Part shown: positions 28,924-38,371 of the stretch, one piece after another
How positions within the stretch are numbered: the first letter of the stretch is position 1
How the letters are laid out: each line of letters begins with the position of its first letter
Source of the DNA: Paraburkholderia solisilvae
Lineage (GTDB): Bacteria > Pseudomonadota > Gammaproteobacteria > Burkholderiales > Burkholderiaceae
Length of the DNA stretch: 64,000 bases
NCBI RefSeq assembly: GCF_902859875.1
Contig: NZ_CADIKF010000035.1
Span: forward strand, 17,997-81,996
Direction of reading: 5' to 3'
Translations under genes and position numbers: made by a program
The notes under the pieces: model-generated
The model's input: only the letters and a program-made list of their open reading frames with translations
Database searches by the model: none
What the model was told of the DNA's origin: nothing

Positions 28924-31316
28924 GAGCGGCTCCGTGGCGCGTCTGCCGCGCGTTGAGTGCGCATCGCGCGCACCGCGCCGACCGCGCTGAGAATCGCTTC
29001 GCTGGTCGCCGGCGCGTTCAGCGGCGGATTCACTGTGTAGTCCGCGACGCTCGCCACCGCATCGCGGATCGCGAAAAACACCGAGAGCGGCAACAACAGC
29101 GGCGGCTCGCCAACCGCCTTCGAGCGGTGAATGCTGTCCTCCGCATTGCGGTTTTTGAACAGGTTCACGCGGAAGTCCGGCGGCATATCGTTGACGGTCG
29201 GAATCTTGTAGGTGGACGGCGCATGCGTCATCAGCTTGCCCGTCTGGTTCCACCACAGCTCTTCGGTGGTGAGCCAGCCCATGCCCTGGATAAACGCGCC
29301 TTCGACCTGGCCGATGTCGAGCGCCGGATTCAGCGATGCGCCGACATCGTGCAACGCATCCGCGCGCAATACGCGCATCTCTCCGGTCAGCGTGTCGATC
29401 ACCACCTCGGAGACGGCTGCGCCATACGAGTAGTAAAAGAACGGGCGGCCTTGCAGCTTCGCCTGATCCCAATAGAGCTTCGGCGTCGCGTAGAAACCGT
29501 CTGACCACAACTGCACGCGCGCGAGATACGCGTTCGCGATCACTTCGTCGAACGGCACCACCACATCGGCGACCCTCACGCTGTCGTTCGCAAAGCGCAC
29601 CGCGGCGGCCTCCACCTGAGCGGCGCCGTAGCGCCCGGCCGCAAACGCGGCGAGCCGCTCGCGCAACTGGCGCGCGGCATCCTGCGCGGCCTTGCCGTTC
29701 AGATCCGAACCGGTCGATGCGGCCGTCGCCGACGTATTCGCGACCTTGCTCGTATCGGTCGCCGTCACGCGCACCCGGCCAAAGCGGATACCGAGCTCAT
29801 GCGCGACGACCTGCGCGACCTTCGTATTGAGCCCCTGCCCCATCTCCGTGCCGCCGTGATTCACGAGCACCGAGCCGTCGGTGTAGATATGCACGAGCGC
29901 GCCGGCCTGGTTGAAGTGCGTGACATTGAACGCGATGCCGAACTTCACCGGTGTCAGCGCGATGCCTTTTTTCAGCACGCCGTTGTGCGCGTTGAATTCA
30001 CGAATCGCCGCACGGCGCGCGCGGTAATCGCTGCTCGCTTCGAGCTCGCCGATCAGCTCGTGCAACACGTTGTCTTCGACAATCTGGCCGTACGGCGTCT
30101 GGTTGCGCTCCGTCTTGCCGTACAGATTGCGGCGCCGCACGTCGAGCGGATCGAGTCCGAGCGAGCGCGCGACATTGTCGACGATATATTCGATCGCGAA
30201 CGCGCCCTGCGGTCCGCCGAAGCCGCGAAACGCGGTGTTCGACTGCGTGTTGGTCTTGCCGCAGAAGCCCGCGATCGAGACGTCCGGCAGCCAGTACGCG
30301 TTATCGAAGTGGCACACTGCGCGCGTCATCACCGGGCCCGACAGATCGGCGGAAAAACCGCAGCGCGACGTCATGTCGACCGACACGCCTTCGATCGTAC
30401 CGTCGTCGTCGTAGCCGACTTCATACGCGTAGTGGAAATCGTGCCGCTTGCCGGTGATCATCATGTCGTCGTCGCGGTCCGGGCGCAGCTTTACCGGGCA
30501 CAGCAGCTTCCATGCGGCCAGCGCCGCGCAGCACGCGAACAGCCCCGATTGCGATTCCTTGCCGCCGAAGCCGCCGCCCATGCGCCGGCATTCGACCAGC
30601 ACGTTGTGCGACGCGACGTTCAGCACATGCGCGACCAGATGCTGCATCTCGGTCGGATGCTGCGTCGAGCACCAGACATGCATGCCGTCGTCGTCCTTCG
30701 GCACCGCGTACGCGATCTGCCCTTCCAGATAGAACTGCTCCTGGCCGCCGAGCAACATCTCGCCGGCCTCGCGATGCGCGGCGCGCGCGATCTTCGTGCC
30801 GGCTTCGCCGCGCGCGAGCTTCAGCGGCGGGATCACGCTCTGGTTTGCCGCGCGCGCCTGCTGCGCGGTCAGCACCGCGGGCAGTTCCTCGTAGACGATC
30901 TCCGCGCGACGTGCCGCGCGCCGCGCGGTGTCATGCGAGGTCGCGACGACGATAAACATCGGCTGGCCGACATACTGGACGACGCCATCGGCCAGCACCG
31001 GGTCGTCGCCTTTGACGATCGGCGCGCAGTCGTTGTGGCCGGGAATGTCCCCGGCGGTGAATACCGCGACGACGCCCGGCGTCGCGCGCACCTTGTCGAA
31101 CGACATCGACACGATTTTCGCGTGCGGCTTCTGCGACAGGCCCAGCGCCGCGTGAAGCGTACCGGCGACCACCGGGATATCGTCGGTATAGGTCGCGCGG
31201 CCGGCCACGTGCAGATGCGCGGACTCGTGCGGGCGCGACACATGCACCTGGGTGAAATCGGCTAGGTCGGCGAGTTCCTGCGCGTCTTTCAGGAACGGTT
31301 CGGCTTGCTGGTTCAT
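28920..31316 (-). CDS. xdhB: xanthine dehydrogenase molybdopterin-binding subunit XdhB, 798 aa
   Basis: This is the large molybdenum-cofactor subunit that oxidises hypoxanthine and xanthine to urate. The visible cofactor and active-site blocks are ECRRMGGGFGGKESQSG, NTAFRGFGGPQGAFAIEYIV (substrate Arg), NHGGTEMGQGLNTK, AASTGSDLNGKAAQDA and SKAVGEPPLLLPLSVFF, which holds the catalytic Glu. The length is normal for bacterial XdhB. It lies 181 bp after xdhA on the same strand; the gap holds a 13-bp repeat. It overlaps the following xdhC by 4 bp. Confidence 0.95.
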   Translation of the reverse strand: MNQQAEPFLKDAQELADLADFTQVHVSRPHESAHLHVAGRATYTDDIPVVAGTLHAALGLSQKPHAKIVSMSFDKVRATPGVVAVFTAGDIPGHNDCAPIVKGDDPVLADGVVQYVGQPMFIVVATSHDTARRAARRAEIVYEELPAVLTAQQARAANQSVIPPLKLARGEAGTKIARAAHREAGEMLLGGQEQFYLEGQIAYAVPKDDDGMHVWCSTQHPTEMQHLVAHVLNVASHNVLVECRRMGGGFGGKESQSGLFACCAALAAWKLLCPVKLRPDRDDDMMITGKRHDFHYAYEVGYDDDGTIEGVSVDMTSRCGFSADLSGPVMTRAVCHFDNAYWLPDVSIAGFCGKTNTQSNTAFRGFGGPQGAFAIEYIVDNVARSLGLDPLDVRRRNLYGKTERNQTPYGQIVEDNVLHELIGELEASSDYRARRAAIREFNAHNGVLKKGIALTPVKFGIAFNVTHFNQAGALVHIYTDGSVLVNHGGTEMGQGLNTKVAQVVAHELGIRFGRVRVTATDTSKVANTSATAASTGSDLNGKAAQDAARQLRERLAAFAAGRYGAAQVEAAAVRFANDSVRVADVVVPFDEVIANAYLARVQLWSDGFYATPKLYWDQAKLQGRPFFYYSYGAAVSEVVIDTLTGEMRVLRADALHDVGASLNPALDIGQVEGAFIQGMGWLTTEELWWNQTGKLMTHAPSTYKIPTVNDMPPDFRVNLFKNRNAEDSIHRSKAVGEPPLLLPLSVFFAIRDAVASVADYTVNPPLNAPATSEAILSAVGAVRAMRTQRAADAPRSRS

Positions 31317-31427
31317 GCGGATACATCTCCGTTGCTGACTCGGCGCGCGCGACGTGCGCTCGAGCGTTCGTATTCAGTTCGTCTGCGTGGGATGCCGCGA
31401 CGTGGTTCTGTTTGGCGGTTCTGCGCG

Positions 31428-31479
31428 GCGCTTCCATGCAGTGCTTCCGTGCCGCGCTTCTGTGCCGCGCTTCCGCGCG
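31428..31479. repeat. 13-bp tandem repeat, 4 copies, between xdhA and xdhB
   Basis: Four units of GYGCTTCYRTGCM at 31428, 31441, 31454 and 31467 begin 18 bases beyond the xdhA stop and fill part of the 181-bp gap inside the operon. Confidence 0.8.
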
Positions 31480-31497
31480 GCGGCTTTCCACCGCCGG

Positions 31498-33027
31498 TCA
31501 TTCAAAAGCCGCTGCCGCCTCGACCGCGCGCACATCGAGCGCCGCCTTCGGCAACGGATCGTGTGGCCGCGTTTCGAGCCAGAAGCGATACATCGTGTTC
31601 TTCGCCGCCTCGAGCCGGTATGCATCCGTCGCGCGCATATCGGAGAGCGGTGCATAGTCTTTCGCGAGCGCGAGCATCGCCGCCTGCGCGGTCGCTTCGT
31701 GCCAGTCCGCGTCCTTGAGCACGCTTTCCGCGTGCGTCGCGCGCTTCGGCGTCGCCGCCATCCCGCCGAATGCGATGCGCGGCTCGCGGATCACATCGCC
31801 ATCCGCGACAAACGAGAATGCCGCGCACACCGCCGAGATATCGGAATCGAAGCGCTTCGAAATCTTGTAGGTGCGAAAGCGCAGGTCCTTTCGCGCGCCG
31901 GCGCGGGTCGGCACCTTCAGCGCGGCGACGAACTCATGCTCCGCCATATCCTTCTTCTGGTACGCGAGGTACAGGTCTTCGAGCGGCAGCTCGCGCTCGG
32001 TATCACCGCCGCGCACCACGACGCGCGCGCCCAGCGCGATCAGGCCCGGCATCGAGTCGCCGATCGGCGAGCCGTTCGCGACATTGCCGCCGAGCGTGCC
32101 CGCATTGCGGATCGGCAGCGACGCGAAGCGCTGCCACATCTCGGTGAGCTCCGGGTAGTGCTTCGCGAGCGCCGCATACGCGGCTTCCACGGTGACGCCC
32201 GCGCCGATGCGCAACCAGCCGTCAGCCGTCTCGATGTTCCGCAGCTCGGCAATCTGCCCGACATAGACGACGTCGCCCAGCTCACGCATCTGCTTCGTGA
32301 CCCACAAGCCGATGTCGGTGCTGCCCGCGAGAATGCGCGTGGCCGGCCTGTCCTGCTTGATCCGCGCGAGCGCGTCGACGGTGCGCGGCGCGGCGAAATG
32401 CTGGCCGGCGTGGTCGTATGCGAAGGTCGCGTCGCGCTCGAGCGACAGCAGCGCGCGCGACAGCGCCGCGGTATCGACGGGCGCGGCCGGCGCGGGCAGC
32501 TGGAACATGCGCTGCGCTGCGTCGACGATCGGCCGGTAGCCGGTGCAGCGGCACAGATTGCCGGTCAGCGCGTTGCTCACCTCGTCGCGCGTCGGCACCG
32601 TGCGATTCGCGCCGCCGCACTGCTCGCCGTATTCATGGCCGTGCTTCTTGTACAGCGCCCACATCGACATCACGAAGCCCGGCGTGCAGAACCCGCATTG
32701 CGAGCCGTGGCATTCGACCAGCGCCTGCTGCACCGGATGCAGCGAGCCGTCCGGCTGGCGCAGGTCCTCGACGGTAAACAGCGCGCGGCCGTCGAGCGTC
32801 GGCAGAAACTGGATGCACGCGTTGACCGCCTTGAAGCTGACGCCGCCCAGTTCGTCGCGCTCGCCGATCACGACCGTGCATGCGCCGCAGTCGCCTTCCG
32901 CGCAGCCTTCCTTGGTGCCGGTGCAGCGCGCGTCTTCGCGCAGGTATTGCAGGACGGTGCGGGTAACCGGCGCGTCGCTGATTTCGCGGATCGCATGGCG
33001 GTGATAGAAGCGGATCGGCTGGCTCAT
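31498..33027 (-). CDS. xdhA: xanthine dehydrogenase small subunit XdhA (2Fe-2S and FAD), 509 aa
   Basis: The electron-transfer subunit. The N-terminal plant-type 2Fe-2S domain has GCAEGDCGACTVVIG. The second cluster domain has SQCGFCTPGFVMSMWALYKK and GNLCRCTGYRPIVDAAQRM. The FAD-binding domain has ILAGSTDIGLWVTK and GTLGGNVANGSPIGDSMPGL, and is followed by a CO-dehydrogenase-flavoprotein C-terminal domain. All eight cluster cysteines are seen. The start is MSQPIRFYHRHAIREIS, which fits the family; the frame is open further upstream, but that sequence is not ferredoxin-like. First gene of xdhA-xdhB-xdhC. Confidence 0.95.
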   Translation of the reverse strand: MSQPIRFYHRHAIREISDAPVTRTVLQYLREDARCTGTKEGCAEGDCGACTVVIGERDELGGVSFKAVNACIQFLPTLDGRALFTVEDLRQPDGSLHPVQQALVECHGSQCGFCTPGFVMSMWALYKKHGHEYGEQCGGANRTVPTRDEVSNALTGNLCRCTGYRPIVDAAQRMFQLPAPAAPVDTAALSRALLSLERDATFAYDHAGQHFAAPRTVDALARIKQDRPATRILAGSTDIGLWVTKQMRELGDVVYVGQIAELRNIETADGWLRIGAGVTVEAAYAALAKHYPELTEMWQRFASLPIRNAGTLGGNVANGSPIGDSMPGLIALGARVVVRGGDTERELPLEDLYLAYQKKDMAEHEFVAALKVPTRAGARKDLRFRTYKISKRFDSDISAVCAAFSFVADGDVIREPRIAFGGMAATPKRATHAESVLKDADWHEATAQAAMLALAKDYAPLSDMRATDAYRLEAAKNTMYRFWLETRPHDPLPKAALDVRAVEAAAAFE

Positions 33028-33399
33028 GACTCGTGTCTCGTAACGATTTGTTCTGCACCCGCGCAGGCGGCGCGGATAAGGCGGCGGGGGAATGGTTTGA
33101 ACGCTATCACCGGCCAACGCGCGAACCCATAGCGCGATCGGCATGCAGCACATATGGCCAGAAAGATATTGAGATAGATAAACGGCCCGTCGGCGCTTAT
33201 ATCGCACGGTCTGTTTCAACCCGCTTCGCCTTTGAATACGCCGCTTCGGCCAAATGCGTGCGACGCCGGGTGGTGACGCCGCGTCGCCGACGCCTGATCT
33301 GACACGCTGATACCGGGTATTTTTTAAGCACGTGCTGCAGAAGTACGGCTTCCGTGGGAAAATCACGGTCTTTCGCCGGTTTCAATTCTCGTTTTCCCC

Positions 33400-34641
33400 A
33401 TGTCCGCCGATTCTCCCGCCGATTCCCCCTCATCGGGCGCGCCGCGCTCGCCGCGCAATGAATTTGCGACCACGTTGCAGATCATTCCGGTCGTTTTCTT
33501 CACGTTCGTCTGCTACCTGACCATCGGCATTCCGCTTGCGGTGCTGCCGGGCTACGTGCACAACGATCTCGGTTTCAGCGCGGTAGTCGCGGGCCTCGCG
33601 ATCAGCGTGCAGTACCTCGCCACGCTTGCGTCGCGCGCGCTCGCCGGCCGTTCGGCCGATACGCTCGGACCGAAGAAGACGGTGTCGAACGGGCTGATCG
33701 CGTGCGGCGCAAGCGGCATCGGCCTGCTGCTCGCCGCGCTCACCGGGCACTGGCCCGCGCTGAGCCTCACGCTGCTGGTGATGAGCCGGCTCGTGCTCGG
33801 CTTCGGCGAAAGCCTGTGCGGCACGGGCGCGATCTTGTGGGGCATCGGCCGCGTGGGCACCGCGAACAACGCGCGCGTGATCTCCTGGAACGGTATCGCC
33901 ACGTACGGCGCGCTCGCCATCGGCGCGCCGTTCGGTGTAGTGATTGCACGCGACATCGGCTTCGCGGCACTCGGCGTCGCGGTCATCGCGCTGGCGGCGA
34001 CGGGCTTCGCGCTCGCGCGCCTCGTGCCCACCGTGCCGCTCGTGCACGGCGAGCGGATGTCGTACCGCAGCGTGTTCGCGCGGGTGCTGCCGCACGGCCT
34101 CGGGCTCGCGCTCGGTTCCGCGGGCTTCGGCTCGATCGCCACCTTCATTACGTTGTTCTATGCGGCGCGGCATTGGCCGAACGCGGCGCTGTCGCTGACG
34201 CTGTTCGGCACGATGTTTATCGGCGCGCGTCTGCTGTTCGCGAATACGATCAAGACGTACGGCGGGTTTCGCGTCGCGATCGCATCGTTTTCACTCGAAT
34301 GCGTCGGTCTGCTGCTGCTGTGGCTCGCGCCGGTGCCGCACGTCGCGCTGGCGGGCGCCGCGCTGACCGGCTTCGGCTTCGCGCTGGTGTTCCCGGCGCT
34401 CGGCGTCGAAGCCGTCGGACTCGTGCCGCCGGCGAGCCGCGGCGCGGCGTTGTCCGCGTATTCGGTGTTTCTGGATTTGTCGCTTGGCATTACCGGACCG
34501 CTCGCCGGGTATATTGCCGGCGAGTTCGGATATGGCTCGGTGTATCTGTTCGCGGCCATCTCGGCCGCGGCGGCGATTGCGCTGACCACCGTTCTTTACC
34601 AGCGGCAGGCGCGCGTGAGCGGACCGTCGGCGGTGGTTTGA
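33400..34641 (+). CDS. MFS transporter, YhhS/YfcJ-like, 413 aa
   Basis: A twelve-helix major facilitator of the YhhS/YfcJ (UPF0226-like) type, with VCYLTIGIPLAVLPGYVHND, the loop 2-3 motif SRALAGRSADTLGPKKTV, and LTGFGFALVFPALGVEAVGL in the second half. The N-terminus before helix 1 is a short Ser/Pro/Ala stretch. It is transcribed away from xdhA and stands alone. The substrate is unknown; purine-related transport is possible from location only. Confidence 0.87.
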   Translation: MSADSPADSPSSGAPRSPRNEFATTLQIIPVVFFTFVCYLTIGIPLAVLPGYVHNDLGFSAVVAGLAISVQYLATLASRALAGRSADTLGPKKTVSNGLIACGASGIGLLLAALTGHWPALSLTLLVMSRLVLGFGESLCGTGAILWGIGRVGTANNARVISWNGIATYGALAIGAPFGVVIARDIGFAALGVAVIALAATGFALARLVPTVPLVHGERMSYRSVFARVLPHGLGLALGSAGFGSIATFITLFYAARHWPNAALSLTLFGTMFIGARLLFANTIKTYGGFRVAIASFSLECVGLLLLWLAPVPHVALAGAALTGFGFALVFPALGVEAVGLVPPASRGAALSAYSVFLDLSLGITGPLAGYIAGEFGYGSVYLFAAISAAAAIALTTVLYQRQARVSGPSAVV

Positions 34642-34751
34642 CGAGGTAGCGCGGCCGCCGCATCGGGCGGACGACGCGCGCCGGCCGTCATCGGGCCGCG
34701 CACCCGGCAAACGCGGTCTTGCCGCATTGCGCGACACCGCATTACGCGGCT

Positions 34752-34811
34752 CAGCATCACACGGCGCAGCGCCGCACGACACGGCATCGCACGGCGCCGC
34801 ATCCCACACCA
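34752..34811. repeat. weak ~15-bp repeats
   Basis: About four diverged 15-bp units built on CGGCATCGCACGGCG lie between the convergent MFS and aminotransferase genes. The array is weak, and other periods could be argued. Confidence 0.45.
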
Positions 34812-34859
34812 CCGAATCTCACGCAATCGACGCGCTTCGAATAGCGCGTCGATACAGAC

Positions 34860-36089
34860 TCAATGCGTGCGCGCGTCCGCTTTCGCGCCGCTCGACAACG
34901 ACTTCTCCAGCGCCGCGACACCCGCCGGCAAATCCACGCCGACACCCAGATCGACCATCGTCCGCCCGAACGCGTGCACGGTGCGGAACAGGTTGTGCGC
35001 GCGGCACTGCTCACCCATCTGACCGATCCGCACGATCGGCAGACCGAACGATCCGGAGATCTCCACCTGGTGATGGCGCGAGATATGGCCGCAAATATCA
35101 GCGGGGCTCAACGCGCCCGGCGCCTCGATGCCGATCACCGAATTGAGCCGGCATTCATGCGGCGTATAGAGTTGCAAGCCCATCGCGGTAATCGCTTCCT
35201 GCAGCGCGTGCGAGCATTTCAGATGGCGCGCGAAGCGCTTCTCCAGTGTTTCCGCGCAGACAAGCCGCAGCGCCTCATGCAGCGCGAGCACGCCGGACAC
35301 CGGCGCGGTGTAGTGATACCCGGCGTTGTGCCAGAAGTTTTCGGCGAGCGATGCATCGAGGCACCAGTGCGCATTCGGGTGCTTGCGCGACTTCACGCGC
35401 TCCCACGCGGCATCGGAAAACGCGACCAGCGACACGCCCGGGATCGACGACAAGCCCTTCTGCCCGCCGGTGATCACCGCGTCGATGCCCCATGCATCCA
35501 TCTCGAGCGGCATCGTGCTCAACGTGCACACCGCATCGACGATAACCAGCGCACCCGCCTCTTTCGCAAGCGCGGCAATCTGCTGCAGATGATGATTCCA
35601 CACGGTGTTCGACGTTTCGCCCTGCACGATCGTGACGACTTCAGGACGCTCGCGGCGAATCGCCGCGGCGACTTCCTCGAGGCTCGCGACCGCGCGGTCC
35701 GACACCTCGAGCAGCGACACCTGCGCGCCGACGCGGCGGCCCATCTCGGCCATCCGCTCGCTGAAAAAACCATTCTTGATGCTGAGCATGCGCGTGCCGG
35801 ACCACGCGAGATTCGAGATTGCCATTTCCATCGCGGCCGAACCCGGCCCGGCCACGCCGAGCACCCATTTCGAATTCGTCTGGAACACGTAGCGGGCCAT
35901 CGTCTTCACTTGCCCGACCACCTTCGCCATCGTGCCGCCGAGGTGGTTGATCACAATCGCGTTCGCCTTCGCGACCGCGGCGGGAATCGGCACGGGGCCG
36001 GCGCCCATCATCAGCAGCGGTTCTTCGGGCAGGATCGCATCGAGTGATTCGACCTCGGGACAGGGAACGGTGAACGGTGTAGTGGACAT
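34860..36089 (-). CDS. PucG-like aminotransferase (ureidoglycine/alanine-glyoxylate class), 409 aa
   Basis: A class V PLP-dependent aminotransferase of the alanine-glyoxylate/(S)-ureidoglycine-glyoxylate group. It starts with the family block LMMGAGPVPIPAAVAKANAI. It has QGETSNTVWNHHLQQIAALA, the Asp of VIVDAVCTLSTMPLEMDAWG, and the PLP lysine in AVITGGQKGLSSIPGVSLV. The tail VRIGQMGEQCRAHNLFR is also typical. Proximity to xdhAB favours a PucG-like role late in purine catabolism (ureidoglycine plus glyoxylate giving glycine), but alanine-glyoxylate activity is not excluded. The start MSTTPFTV fits the family; the ribosome binding site is weak and the upstream sequence is repetitive. Confidence 0.8.
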   Translation of the reverse strand: MSTTPFTVPCPEVESLDAILPEEPLLMMGAGPVPIPAAVAKANAIVINHLGGTMAKVVGQVKTMARYVFQTNSKWVLGVAGPGSAAMEMAISNLAWSGTRMLSIKNGFFSERMAEMGRRVGAQVSLLEVSDRAVASLEEVAAAIRRERPEVVTIVQGETSNTVWNHHLQQIAALAKEAGALVIVDAVCTLSTMPLEMDAWGIDAVITGGQKGLSSIPGVSLVAFSDAAWERVKSRKHPNAHWCLDASLAENFWHNAGYHYTAPVSGVLALHEALRLVCAETLEKRFARHLKCSHALQEAITAMGLQLYTPHECRLNSVIGIEAPGALSPADICGHISRHHQVEISGSFGLPIVRIGQMGEQCRAHNLFRTVHAFGRTMVDLGVGVDLPAGVAALEKSLSSGAKADARTH

Positions 36090-36121
36090 GGTCGGTTGGC
36101 AAACGGATGATGGTCGGCGAA

Positions 36122-36195
36122 CAAAACAAACGCGAGGCATGCGCGAAGCAAACGCGAGACAACACGCAAGGCAAACGCGAAGCAAAACGCGAGGC
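36122..36195. repeat. degenerate ~11-bp repeats upstream of the aminotransferase
   Basis: Several CAAACGCGARG-like units fill the 5' flank of the PucG-like gene, beginning about 35 bases before its ATG. Confidence 0.6.
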
Positions 36196-36231
36196 GGCTC
36201 ATGCAGGCGCCCAATGCAGGCGGTAAAAACA

Positions 36232-36258
36232 GACCCGCCGGCAGGTCGCCGGCGGGTC
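36232..36258. terminator. bidirectional Rho-independent terminator
   Basis: A perfect 11-bp stem, GACCCGCCGGC/GCCGGCGGGTC, with a 5-base loop. It is followed by GCTTTTTA on the plus strand and TGTTTTTA on the minus strand. It lies about 115 bases past the aspartate decarboxylase stop and should end that transcript before the PucG-like gene. Confidence 0.88.
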
Positions 36259-36372
36259 GCTTTTTACCGCGTGGTCCGATCATTCACCGATCCGCGCGAA
36301 TGTGCAAGTTTTTTGACAGCGCACGGACTTCGCAATCACGCGTTTTCAACGTGACCATGGCAAGAACCGCGA

Positions 36373-38049
36373 TCACTTCACCTTGCTCTTGTCGAGGTGC
36401 TTGCCGGTCGCCGCATTGAAACGCTCGACATACTCCTCGATCAGCTTGCGCACCGCGCGGCCGATCAGCCGGTAGTCCGACTCGTTCAGGTTCGCAAGCG
36501 ACACCCGCCCGGACGGGTGCGGCGTGCCGAAGCCGCGCCCCGGCAGCAGCACGACGCGGGCTTCGCGCGCGAGACGGAACAGCAGTTCGGACGGCTGCGT
36601 GTTCTTCTTGATCCACTCGACAAACTCGCGCCCGTGCGCGCGTTCGCCCAGAAACTCCATATCGAGGATCGTGTAGTAGTCGACCTGATTCGGATCGTCG
36701 TCGTCGAACGAGATGCCGATCTCTTCATACAGCGCGCGCTTGCGGCTGCGAATCAGGCGCTTGAGCGCGCACTTGTAGGCATCGGGCGTATCCATCAGCG
36801 AGAACAGCGAAAACAGCACCATCTGCACCTGCTGCGGCGTCGACAGGCCCGCGGTGTGATTCAGCGCGACGGTGCGGCTGTCGGCCACCAGCCGGTCGAT
36901 AAACTTGAGCTTGTCCGGCTCGGTCGTGATCGACTCGTAGCGGCCGTGCAGTTCCTTTTTCACGTCCTTCGGCAGCTCGGCGATCAGCCGGTCGAGCACG
37001 TTGTCGCGATGCGTCGCGATCGCGCCGAGACGCCAGCCGGTCGCACCGAAGTACTTCGAATACGAATACACCAGAATGGTGTTCTTCGGCGCGAGCGCGA
37101 AGAGCGACACGAAATTGTCGGCGAACGTGCCGTACACATCGTCGGTGAGCAGGATCAGATCCGGCCGCTCCTTCACGATATCGGCGATCTGCTCGAGGCT
37201 CTCGTCGCTGATTCTCACCGACGGCGGGTTGCTCGGATTGACGAGGAAAAACGCCTTCACCTTCGGATCGCGCAGCTTGTCGAGTTCGGCCTTCGAGTAC
37301 TGCCAGTTATTTTCGACAGCCGCGTTCAGATTGATCACGTTCAGCTGATAGTCGTTCAGACGCGGAATCTCGATGTACGGCGTGAAGATCGGCATGCCGA
37401 GCGCGATCGTGTCGCCGGCCCGGATCAACCGGTTCTCGCGCATCGTATTGAAGATGTAGGTCATCGCCGCGGTGCCGCCTTCGACCGCGAAGACATCGAA
37501 CTCGCCGACGAACGGGTGCTTGCCGATCATCTCGCGCCGCAAGTATTGCCCGACGATAATCTCCGAGAGCTTGAGCATCCGGTCCGGCACCGGGTAGTTC
37601 GACGCGAGAATGCCCTCGCACATCTCGTAGAGGAAGTCGCCGGCCGACAGCCCCAGCTGATCGCGCACGTACGACACCGCGCCGCGCAGAAAGTCGATGC
37701 CGGGCACACCCCGGTTCTCGCGCAGAAACAGTTCGAAGCGCTCGGTCAGGCCGTCGCGTTTCGGAAAGCCGCCGACGCCCTCCGGCATATGCGCGAACGA
37801 GCGCTCCGCTTCGCGCATCGCAAAGAGACCCAGTTGCCAGAAGCCATGGCGCGGAATGGTCGCGAGAAAGTTCGGGTTGCCGCGGCCCGCATTGAGCATC
37901 GCGCTATTCGCAGGACGTTCGACCGCGCCGCCGCCCGCCGCCTTGATCAGTTCGTCCTTGAACTCGAACGGGCTCAGTGCGGCGAGCTTCGCCTGTTCGC
38001 TGCTGCTCGCGCCGTCTGCCGCGCTGCTTGACGATTTGCCCTTTGTCAT
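36373..38049 (-). CDS. aspD: aspartate 4-decarboxylase (AspD), 558 aa
   Basis: A fold-type I PLP enzyme of the bifunctional aspartate aminotransferase/L-aspartate beta-decarboxylase type, converting aspartate to alanine plus CO2. The visible features are the long N-terminal arm (LNAGRGNPNFLATIPRHGFW), FAVEGGTAAMTYIFNTMREN, FFLVNPSNPPSVRISDESLE, ILLTDDVYGTFADN and the PLP lysine in VYSYSKYFGATGWRLGAIAT. The length (about 530-560) matches AspD and is well above ordinary aminotransferases. The first 20 residues are Ser/Ala low complexity. GGAGGACGC precedes the ATG. Directly upstream are two AspT antiporter genes on the same strand, the classical AspD-AspT pairing. Confidence 0.92.
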   Translation of the reverse strand: MTKGKSSSSAADGASSSEQAKLAALSPFEFKDELIKAAGGGAVERPANSAMLNAGRGNPNFLATIPRHGFWQLGLFAMREAERSFAHMPEGVGGFPKRDGLTERFELFLRENRGVPGIDFLRGAVSYVRDQLGLSAGDFLYEMCEGILASNYPVPDRMLKLSEIIVGQYLRREMIGKHPFVGEFDVFAVEGGTAAMTYIFNTMRENRLIRAGDTIALGMPIFTPYIEIPRLNDYQLNVINLNAAVENNWQYSKAELDKLRDPKVKAFFLVNPSNPPSVRISDESLEQIADIVKERPDLILLTDDVYGTFADNFVSLFALAPKNTILVYSYSKYFGATGWRLGAIATHRDNVLDRLIAELPKDVKKELHGRYESITTEPDKLKFIDRLVADSRTVALNHTAGLSTPQQVQMVLFSLFSLMDTPDAYKCALKRLIRSRKRALYEEIGISFDDDDPNQVDYYTILDMEFLGERAHGREFVEWIKKNTQPSELLFRLAREARVVLLPGRGFGTPHPSGRVSLANLNESDYRLIGRAVRKLIEEYVERFNAATGKHLDKSKVK

Positions 38050-38221
38050 GATGCGTCCTCCAGTGAATGAGAGAAATGTAGGGGGGCGCCGCCAGGTGGC
38101 CCCCATGCGCCGTCTCGTCGCGCGCGCCGATGCATGGCGGCGATCTCCGTACCGCGGGAACCGGCTGGCGCATGACAACCGGTGCGATGCGCGTGACCTC
38201 GCTTGCGTTGAACCGGACTTA

Positions 38222-38371
38222 AAACGAGCCTTGAAAACAGGCCTTGGAACGGACCTTGAAGCAGGCCTTGAAGCGAACCTTGAAGCAAGCTGTAAAGCAG
38301 GCTGTAAAGCAGGCCGTGAAGCAGGCTGTAAAGCAGCCCATCAAGCGGCCCCTGAAGCAAACCCTCAAGCC
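38222..38371. repeat. 12-bp degenerate tandem array, ~12-13 copies, between aspT and aspD
   Basis: Units of the form AAGCARGCYKTR repeat about a dozen times from 38222 to 38371 and run into the aspT stop codon (38365-38367). One unit carries an extra base. The array takes up half the gap to aspD. Confidence 0.88.
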
